Below, one piece after another: positions 58,184 through 64,000 of a stretch of 64,000 nucleotides of DNA. Every line of letters starts with the position of its first letter. Positions within the stretch are counted from its first letter, which is position 1. The notes under the pieces were generated by a model. That model ran no database searches, was not told the origin of the DNA, and saw only the letters and a list, made by a program, of their open reading frames with translations. This DNA is from CAYRVX01 sp964427875 (GTDB lineage: Bacteria; Planctomycetota; Phycisphaerae; SM23-33). A program made the position numbers and the translations under genes. Where the stretch lies: contig CAYRVX010000009.1 of assembly GCA_964427875.1 (NCBI GenBank), forward strand, positions 28,706 through 92,705, given 5' to 3'.

Positions 58184-59428
58184 ATGACCGCAGCGAACGG
58201 CCATTCGAACCACAGCGCCCGCCGGGGCTCGACCTACATCCTGATCCTCGGCGTGAGCATGATTCTCATGGTGATCGGCCTGTCCGCGGCGACGGTGGCG
58301 CGCGTCAACACGCGGAGCGTCGCGGCCGACAATGACTGGGCCGAAGCACAGATCCTGGCCTTCTCCGCCGCGGAACACGCGCTTGCGGCCATTCAGTCCT
58401 CCGACGACTGGCGGAGGGAGTTCTGCACTTCCGAGACGACGGTGAACCTGGCGAGAGGAACGTTCCGCTGGCGCCTGGTGGACGAGGCCGACGGCGACCT
58501 CGCCGACGGCGACGCGGATCCCTTCGTGATCGTCGCCAGGGGCCGGGTCAACGACGCCGCCTACGCGGTGGGACTGAACTGCCTGATCGACGGCGAGCCG
58601 CTCGATGCGCTCAGGTGCACCCTCCACGCGGACAAGGACATCCGCCTGCGGGCGTTTGGCAGACTGACCGCCACGAACGGGCCCGTTTCCACCAACCACA
58701 AGCTGAGGACGGACCACAAGAGCGTTCTTTCCGGCGACGTCGAGGCCAGGGACGTTTCAGGACGCGGCGAGATCACCGGGACGATCACCACCGGGGCCCC
58801 GCCCAAGGCGAAGCCCGCCAAGGGCGTCTTCGACATGTACCGGCGGATGGCCACCCGGATCAAGCCCGGCTACTGGATCGCCGGAAAGGTGCTTGGCCCG
58901 GGGTGCAATCCCTGGGGCGAGCCCAATCCTCGCGGCATCTACTTCATCGACGCGCGGGGCAAGTGCCTGCTCATCTCCGACTCCCGCGTCTACGGGACCC
59001 TTCTCGTCCGCTGCCGACAGCTCCTGCTGACCGGGAACGTCCTGCTGCAAAACTCCCGGCGCGACCAGCCGGCACTGATCGTGGACGGCAGCCTCGCGAC
59101 GCTCATGCTCTCGGGTCTCAAGAACCTGCGCGAAGGCAAGATGAAACGGAACTTCAATCCCAGAGGCGCGCCCTACAAGGGCAAGATCGATATCGACATC
59201 GACGACGCCTATCCCAGCGAGATCCATGGCCTCGTGCACGTCAGGAAAGACCTCTGGCTAGACGGCGTGACACGCGTCCACGGAGTGATCCTCTGCGAGG
59301 GCCGCGCGCACTGCCGCGGCGCCAGCGAGATCATCCACGACCCGGAGATCTACGAACGCCCGCCGCTGGGCTATTCCTCCGGGCCGGGACGGGTCCTTCC
59401 CCAAAGCTGGAAGCGAATCATCGACTGA
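58184..59428 (+). CDS. PilX/GspK-like minor pilin with large C-terminal domain
   Basis: A 414-residue protein. The N-terminal helix (RRGSTYILILGVSMILMVIG) is like PilX/GspK but lacks a clear Gly-Phe cleavage and the +5 Glu. The remaining ~330 residues are beta-rich (ALRCTLHADKDIRLRAFGRL, SLATLMLSGLKNLREG, GVILCEGRAHCRGASEI), with polymer-like repetition suggestive of a beta-helix. This fits the planctomycete group where PilX-like proteins carry a big passenger domain. GGAG lies ten bases before the ATG; a GTG at 58148 overlapping GspI would add 12 residues. It is the last gene of the pilus run. Confidence 0.7.
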   Translation: MTAANGHSNHSARRGSTYILILGVSMILMVIGLSAATVARVNTRSVAADNDWAEAQILAFSAAEHALAAIQSSDDWRREFCTSETTVNLARGTFRWRLVDEADGDLADGDADPFVIVARGRVNDAAYAVGLNCLIDGEPLDALRCTLHADKDIRLRAFGRLTATNGPVSTNHKLRTDHKSVLSGDVEARDVSGRGEITGTITTGAPPKAKPAKGVFDMYRRMATRIKPGYWIAGKVLGPGCNPWGEPNPRGIYFIDARGKCLLISDSRVYGTLLVRCRQLLLTGNVLLQNSRRDQPALIVDGSLATLMLSGLKNLREGKMKRNFNPRGAPYKGKIDIDIDDAYPSEIHGLVHVRKDLWLDGVTRVHGVILCEGRAHCRGASEIIHDPEIYERPPLGYSSGPGRVLPQSWKRIID

Positions 59429-59456
59429 GCCCGGCCTGCCCTTCATTGCCTCAATC

Positions 59457-59486
59457 ATGACAAACCCGCCTCCGCCCTGCTATCAT
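59457..59486 (+). promoter_or_regulatory. Promoter of the duplicated propeller gene
   Basis: ATGACA, 18 bases, TATCAT: five of six matches in each box. The leader would be about 25 nt. Confidence 0.5.
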
Positions 59487-59517
59487 GGTGGCCCCCAGGC
59501 AGGCCAGGAAGTCAACC

Positions 59518-61518
59518 ATGAGCAGACGGCGGATTGCAGACCGGTGGTTCGGGCGTGTCCCGTCATTCGCCCTGGCGATCGCGTGGGGCGTTGCGGCCGC
59601 AGGCGCGGGTGGGGGCGATAAGGCCGAGAACGACAAGCAGGCCGGACTCCGCGCCCAACTGAAGAAGCTCCCTTACAGGATCGTCTACGAGAGCCATCGG
59701 GGCGGCGACTGGGACCTGCTGCTGATGAACGCCGACGGCTCGGGATGCGTCAACCTCACGAAGGCGCCAAGCGCCGACGACCTCTACCCCCACGCCTCGC
59801 CCGACGGCGGCACGATCTGCTTTCTCGTGGACGAGGGCAGGGCCGAGGCGAAGTCCCGAAACCTCTACACCATGGGCGTGGACGGCCTCGGCAGGAAGCT
59901 GATCGCCAGGAACGCCCGCCAGCCCTGCTGGGGTCCCGGCGGGCGGCGGCTCGCATACCTCCCCGGCGAGTTCGACCGCTTCACCTACAGGGATTACGCC
60001 ACGAAGGGGCTGGTCGTATATGACGTGAAGACCGGCCGCGGACGCCCGCACCCGAACGGCGACATCCATCACCTCTACAACCTGTGCTGGTCGCCGGACG
60101 GCAAGTGGTTCACGGCGACCGTGCACGGCGGGATGGGCCACAAGCACGCCAACCTGGCCTTCCCCGCCGGCGGGAGGGAGGTCTTCAAGCTGCCCGGCGT
60201 GGGGGGCTGCCGGCCCGACATCAGCCCCGACGGCAAGAGGATCTCCTGGAACGCCACCGACCACCTCATCGCCGTCGCCGACCTCCGGCTCGGCGCCTCC
60301 GGGCCCAGGGTCGCCAACATCCGAAAGGCCGTCACGTGCGACAAGCAGCACGAGGTGTATCACGCGGACTGGTCCCCGGACGGCAAGTACATCGTCTTCT
60401 CCTACGGCCCCAAGGGGGGCGAGCAGGTGGGCACGATGGCGAAGGGCTGGCACATCTGCGTCGCCGACGCGGCGCAGAGGGACCTGTGGGTCGTCCTGAC
60501 GACCGGCGGGTTGAGCAACAAGGAGCCGGACTGGGTCCCTGCCGGCCCGCCCGCCCCGGCCGCGGACGGCGAGGCCCTCTCCGAGAAGCAGCTCAGGCTC
60601 GCAGCCGGGCTGAAGAAGCTCCCCTACAGGATCGTCTACGAGACGTATCGCAAGGACAACTGGGAGCTCTTCCTGATGAGCGCCGACGGGTCGGGCGCGG
60701 TCAACCTCACGAACACGCCGGACGTGCACGAGCTCAACCCCCACGCCTCGCCCGACGGGGCGAAGGTCTGCTTCGTCGCCGATGAGGGCCGGGGGAAAGG
60801 CAAGACCCGAAACGTGTACGTCATGAACGCCGACGGCACCGGCCGAACGCTCGTCGCCGCCAACGCCCGGCAGCCCTGCTGGGGGCCCGGCGGACGCCGC
60901 CTGCTCTACGCAAAGGGCGAGTACGATCGGTTCACGTACAGCAGCTACGGCACGAAGGGGCTGTTCTTCTACGATACGGCCAGCCGCCGGCACGCGCCGC
61001 ATCCCAACGAATCGCTGCTGCACGTGACGTACCTCTGCTGGTCACCGGCCGGCGGGTGGGTCCTCGGCACCGTGCACGGGGGCATGGGCTACAACCACGC
61101 CAACCTGGCCGTCGAGGCGGACGGCACCGGCGTGTTCGCACTGAAACGCGCGGGGGGCTGCCGAATGGACGTCAGCGCCGACGGCGGGAAGATCCTCTGG
61201 AACGCCTCCGACCGGGCGATCGTCGTGGCCGACCTGGACCTGCGGGCCCGCCCGCCGGGGATCGCGAACACCCGGACCGCCATCAGTTGCGGCAAGGAGC
61301 ACATGGTCTACCACGGCGACTTCTCGCCCGACGGGAAGTATATCCTCTTTGCCCACGGTCCCAACGGCCCGCAGCACGTGGGCCTCAAGGCGCCCGGCTG
61401 GCGCATCTGCGTCGCCGACGCCGCGGAGACCAACGTCTGGGTCGCCCTCACCACCGGCGGCGAGAGCAACAAGGAGCCGGACTGGCTCCCCGCCGCAAGC
61501 AGGGCCTCGGGACGATGA
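59518..61518 (+). CDS. TolB/WD40-like protein with internally duplicated propeller
   Basis: A 666-residue secreted protein; AGGAAG precedes the ATG and a signal peptide follows (VPSFALAIAWGVAAAGAGG). Two homologous halves (~45-345 and ~365-660) each contain KLPYRIVYES or KLPYRIVYET, LYPHASPDGG or LNPHASPDGA, NARQPCWGPGGRRL, and CWSPDGKW or CWSPAGGW. Both end TTGG.SNKEPDW. This is a tandem duplication of one whole beta-propeller. Such proteins bind ligands or partners, and the function is unknown. It overlaps the next gene by four bases. Confidence 0.85.
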   Translation: MSRRRIADRWFGRVPSFALAIAWGVAAAGAGGGDKAENDKQAGLRAQLKKLPYRIVYESHRGGDWDLLLMNADGSGCVNLTKAPSADDLYPHASPDGGTICFLVDEGRAEAKSRNLYTMGVDGLGRKLIARNARQPCWGPGGRRLAYLPGEFDRFTYRDYATKGLVVYDVKTGRGRPHPNGDIHHLYNLCWSPDGKWFTATVHGGMGHKHANLAFPAGGREVFKLPGVGGCRPDISPDGKRISWNATDHLIAVADLRLGASGPRVANIRKAVTCDKQHEVYHADWSPDGKYIVFSYGPKGGEQVGTMAKGWHICVADAAQRDLWVVLTTGGLSNKEPDWVPAGPPAPAADGEALSEKQLRLAAGLKKLPYRIVYETYRKDNWELFLMSADGSGAVNLTNTPDVHELNPHASPDGAKVCFVADEGRGKGKTRNVYVMNADGTGRTLVAANARQPCWGPGGRRLLYAKGEYDRFTYSSYGTKGLFFYDTASRRHAPHPNESLLHVTYLCWSPAGGWVLGTVHGGMGYNHANLAVEADGTGVFALKRAGGCRMDVSADGGKILWNASDRAIVVADLDLRARPPGIANTRTAISCGKEHMVYHGDFSPDGKYILFAHGPNGPQHVGLKAPGWRICVADAAETNVWVALTTGGESNKEPDWLPAASRASGR

Positions 61519-62414
61519 GGCCGGACGCCCGAATGAAAGCAGCGGTCCTTCTCAGCCTGCTCGTATGGACGGTCCCGCTCTCCCTGAGCTGCCGGAACGG
61601 CGGCGGGCGGACCGCGCCGCCGCCGGTATTCATCACGAAGACCGGCGTCGAGATGGTTTGCGTCCCGGGCGGGTGGTTCCAGATGGGCTCGGCCAGCGCC
61701 GGCGGCGACGAAGCCCCCGCCCACAGGGTCCGGGTGGATGCGTTCCTGATGGACAGGTATGAGGTCACGCAGGACCAGTTCCGCCGGCTCGAGATGCCCG
61801 ACCCGTCCCACTTCAAGGGCGCCCGCCGGCCCGTCGAGCACGCCACGTTCGCCGAGGTGGTCGAGTTCTGCAACGAGCGATCCGCGGCCGATGGGCTCCG
61901 GCCGTGCTACCGGCTCGACCCCGAAGGCGGCACGTGGACGTGCGACTTCGACGCGAGCGGCTACCGCCTGCCCACCGAGGCCGAGTGGGAGTACGCCTGC
62001 CGGGCCGGAACCACGACGGACCGCTTCTTCGCCGCCGCCGGCGAGACCGCGCTGAAGCGATACGCCTGGTACGCAGCCAACTCCTCGAAGACGACGCACC
62101 CCGTCGGCGGCAAGCAGCCCAACGCCTGGGGCCTGTATGACATGTACGGCAACGTGGCCGAGTGGTGCAACGACTGGTACGACCCGAACTACTACAGGAC
62201 CAGCCCCGCGAGGAACCCTCGCGGCCCGGCAAGGGCCATGCTCGTCGTCCTGCGCGGAGGCTCGTGGAGCTCCAGGCCGCATCGATGCCGTTCCGGCGCG
62301 CGGGCGGGCGAAGACCCCCGCTTCCACGACGCGTGCTTTCCGAAGGACACGACCGGCTTCCGCTGCGTCCGCAGGCCGCCGCGGGCGGACGCGGCCGGCA
62401 AGCCGGCCCGCTAA
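61515..62414 (+). CDS. SUMF1/FGE-fold secreted protein, stop codon inside a REP
   Basis: A 299-residue protein with a signal peptide and possible lipobox (VPLSLSCRNGG). FGE fold: MVCVPGGWFQMGSASAGG, FLMDRYEVTQDQFRRLEM, SGYRLPTEAEWEYACRAGTT, NAWGLYDMYGNVAEWCNDWY and LRGGSWSSRPHRCRSGARAG. The first Cys of the FGE copper pair is absent, so it is probably not a sulfatase activator. The last residues AAGKPAR and the TAA are encoded by a REP monomer, so the C-terminus is repeat-derived. ATG 61515 overlaps the upstream stop; ATG 61533 is an alternative. Confidence 0.85.
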   Translation: MRPDARMKAAVLLSLLVWTVPLSLSCRNGGGRTAPPPVFITKTGVEMVCVPGGWFQMGSASAGGDEAPAHRVRVDAFLMDRYEVTQDQFRRLEMPDPSHFKGARRPVEHATFAEVVEFCNERSAADGLRPCYRLDPEGGTWTCDFDASGYRLPTEAEWEYACRAGTTTDRFFAAAGETALKRYAWYAANSSKTTHPVGGKQPNAWGLYDMYGNVAEWCNDWYDPNYYRTSPARNPRGPARAMLVVLRGGSWSSRPHRCRSGARAGEDPRFHDACFPKDTTGFRCVRRPPRADAAGKPAR

Positions 62415-62416
62415 AC
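62391..62416 (-). repeat. Single REP monomer at the end of the SUMF1-fold gene
   Basis: On the minus strand: head GTTTAGCGG, stem GCCGGC/GCCGGC with loop TT. It is identical to the left monomer of REPIN D. No opposed partner is present. The stop TAA of the gene is in its head. Confidence 0.88.
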
Positions 62417-62446
62417 GCCGCCGCCGCGGGAATAGGCCAACAAGGG

Positions 62447-62466
62447 CCGGCCACTTCAGTGGCCGG
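62447..62466. other. 8-bp hairpin between the SUMF1-fold and MBOAT genes
   Basis: CCGGCCAC pairs with GTGGCCGG around the loop TTCA. A further AGTGGCCGG follows at 62471. It has no T-run, so a terminator call is weak; the role is unknown. Confidence 0.4.
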
Positions 62467-62511
62467 TATCAGTGGCCGGTAATGACTGAACACTGAGGTC
62501 ACCATAACCCC

Positions 62512-64000
62512 ATGCTCTTCCACACCTGGATGTTCGCAGCCTTCTTCCTGCTGGTCTATCCGGTGTACCTCGCCGTCAAGCGGACCCCGCTGAGAGAGCC
62601 CTGGCTGCTGCTGGCGTCCTACGTTTTCTACGGGGCGTGGAACCCGCTGTACCTGATCCTGATCGTCTACGCCACGCTGGTGGACTACACGGCCGTGTGC
62701 CTGATGGCCCGGACGCGCCGGCGATGGCTGAGAACGCTGTGGCTGGCCGGCAGCGTCGCCAACAGCGTCGCGCTGCTGAGCCAGTTCAAATATGCCGGTT
62801 TCGTCACCGACAGCATCAACGCCCTGCTCGGCTGGCTGGGCGCCGGCTGGGCGCTGCCCGCTCCGGGCGTGATCTGGCCGGTGGGCTTCGAGCTCCTCGG
62901 CAACACCATCAGCGGCGGCCTGAACGCCCTGCTCGCCCACCTGGGCCTCCCCTACACCGTGCCGGCCGTCGGACTGCTGCTGCCCGTGGGCATCTCCTTC
63001 TACACGTTCCAGTCGATGAGCTACACGATCGACTTCTACCGCCGGCGGATCCCGAAGGAGCCGAACCTCATCCGCTTCGCCACGTTCGTCTCGCTGTTTC
63101 CGCAATTGGTGGCCGGTCCCATCGAGCGGGCCCGCAACCTGCTGCCGCAATTGCGCACGCCCCGCAGGGTCACCGTCGGCGACGTGACGGACGGCCTGTC
63201 GCTCTTCGTCGTGGGGCTCTTCAAGAAGGTCGCCCTGGCGGATTACCTCGCCTTGTACGTGGACAGGGTCTACGACGCGCCGCACCTGCACGAGGCGCCC
63301 GCGCTGATCCTCGCGACGCTGGCGTTCACGTGGCAGATCTACTTCGACTTCAGCGGCTACACCGACATGGCCCGCGGCGTCGGGCGGATGATGGGCTTCC
63401 GCCTGATGCTGAACTTCAACAACCCGTACCTCGCCACCGGGCTGGGCGACTTCTGGTCGCGATGGCACATCAGCCTCTCCACGTGGTTCAAGGACTACGT
63501 CTACATCCCCCTGGGCGGCAACCGCCGGGGGAAGTCCAGGACGTACGTGAACATGTTCCTGACGATGGTGATCTCCGGCCTGTGGCACGGGGCGGCGTGG
63601 ACGTTCGTGATCTGGGGCGTCCTGCACGCCCTCGGGCGGACGGCCACCCGCGAGCTGGAGGCGACGGCCTTCTACAGGCAGAAGGTCCCGCGGCTCTGCA
63701 AGCAGGTGCTCGTGTTCGCCTTCGTCTCGTTCGCGTGGATCTTCTTCCGCGCGCACAGCTTCGCCGACGCCCGGCTCATCGTGACGAGGATCTTCACGGC
63801 GAGCTGGACGGACCCGGCCTTCCCGCTGCTGGCGGCGGGGATGATCGTATCGATCTGGGCGTACCAGTTCGTGTATGACTCGCGGGTCCGTCGAGTGCTC
63901 CAGCTCGCACCGGTCCGCGTGGCGCTGGTGATCGGGATGATCCTGTACCTGGCGATCGCCCCCGGCGCCGAGGGCCAGCCGTTCATCTACTTCCAGTTCT
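62512..64000 (+). CDS. MBOAT-family O-acyltransferase (AlgI-like, 3' end beyond window)
   Basis: At least 496 residues of a multi-pass membrane O-acyltransferase. The start is MLFHTWMFAAFFLLVYPVYL, then YVFYGAWNPLYLILI. The MBOAT core has LFPQLVAGPIERARNLLPQL, FDFSGYTDMARGVGRMMGFR, FWSRWHISLSTWFKDYVYIP and SGLWHGAAWTFVIWG, where the last His is the conserved catalytic one. AlgI-type enzymes acetylate exported polysaccharides. It could therefore modify a surface glycan here. A GAGG is 14 bases upstream, a long spacing. Confidence 0.92.
   Translation, partial: MLFHTWMFAAFFLLVYPVYLAVKRTPLREPWLLLASYVFYGAWNPLYLILIVYATLVDYTAVCLMARTRRRWLRTLWLAGSVANSVALLSQFKYAGFVTDSINALLGWLGAGWALPAPGVIWPVGFELLGNTISGGLNALLAHLGLPYTVPAVGLLLPVGISFYTFQSMSYTIDFYRRRIPKEPNLIRFATFVSLFPQLVAGPIERARNLLPQLRTPRRVTVGDVTDGLSLFVVGLFKKVALADYLALYVDRVYDAPHLHEAPALILATLAFTWQIYFDFSGYTDMARGVGRMMGFRLMLNFNNPYLATGLGDFWSRWHISLSTWFKDYVYIPLGGNRRGKSRTYVNMFLTMVISGLWHGAAWTFVIWGVLHALGRTATRELEATAFYRQKVPRLCKQVLVFAFVSFAWIFFRAHSFADARLIVTRIFTASWTDPAFPLLAAGMIVSIWAYQFVYDSRVRRVLQLAPVRVALVIGMILYLAIAPGAEGQPFIYFQF

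Noticed and set aside
1..64000. rRNA, tRNA or CRISPR array
   Set aside because: No cloverleaf, conserved rRNA segment or regularly spaced repeat array was found when reading both strands. A dedicated search (for example tRNAscan) would be needed to exclude a divergent tRNA.

Overview
The window is a high-GC bacterial chromosome segment, most likely from a planctomycete or a close relative in the PVC superphylum. That is inferred from its content: a Cys-type sulfatase, many Gfo/Idh/MocA oxidoreductases with Tat signals, SUMF1-fold lipoproteins, DUF4838, DUF6259-like and GH95/GH42/GH99-like proteins, PQQ and TolB-like propellers, and a planctomycete-style pilus/pseudopilin operon. No rRNA, tRNA or CRISPR array is visible.

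Layout. 1-4.8 kb (minus): 3'-truncated pyruvate phosphate dikinase and a PQQ-propeller/LamG protein. 5.0-6.0 kb: a REP-associated Y1 transposase (RAYT) bracketed by two ~200-bp direct repeats, each holding a REPIN. 6-14.3 kb (plus): HEAT-repeat protein, sulfatase, 2H phosphoesterase, two amidohydrolases, a UroD-like protein, a YjdF-like membrane protein and a GH99/71-like hydrolase. 14.3-20.3 kb: oxidoreductase, giant GH42-like protein, CBM9 protein. 20.5-23.7 kb: degenerate receiver-GGDEF protein, short transglutaminase-like gene, and a lower-GC islet with two tandem PD-(D/E)XK proteins. 23.7-33.6 kb (minus): a probable four-gene operon with a three-domain serine hydrolase fusion, an M28-like peptidase, a solute-binding-protein/permease fusion and a second permease with a very large insert. 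33.7-48.8 kb: polysaccharide or glycoside catabolism genes. 49-59.4 kb (plus): STAS protein followed by PilB, PilC, PilM, PilN, PilO, a PilP-like protein and five pseudopilin-like proteins. 59.5-64 kb: duplicated propeller protein, SUMF1-fold protein and a truncated MBOAT acyltransferase.

How it works together. Most genes fit a surface glycan-degrading lifestyle: secreted hydrolases and sulfatase release sugars, the ABC transporter imports them, and NAD(P)-dependent oxidoreductases, amidohydrolases and the UroD-like protein process unusual sugars or methylated compounds. The pilus/T2SS-like operon could supply secretion or surface attachment.

The most unusual signal is a dispersed repeat family. 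Nine monomers share the head GTTTAGCGG, followed by a six-base stem with loop TT or TC. Five different stems occur and each is matched by its complementary arm. Eight monomers form four head-to-head pairs of 95 or 117 bp. These elements flank the RAYT gene, form an in-frame domain linker in one protein, appear to donate a -35 box to one promoter, and supply the stop codon of another gene. A second, unrelated repeat family forms the other domain linker of the same fused protein.
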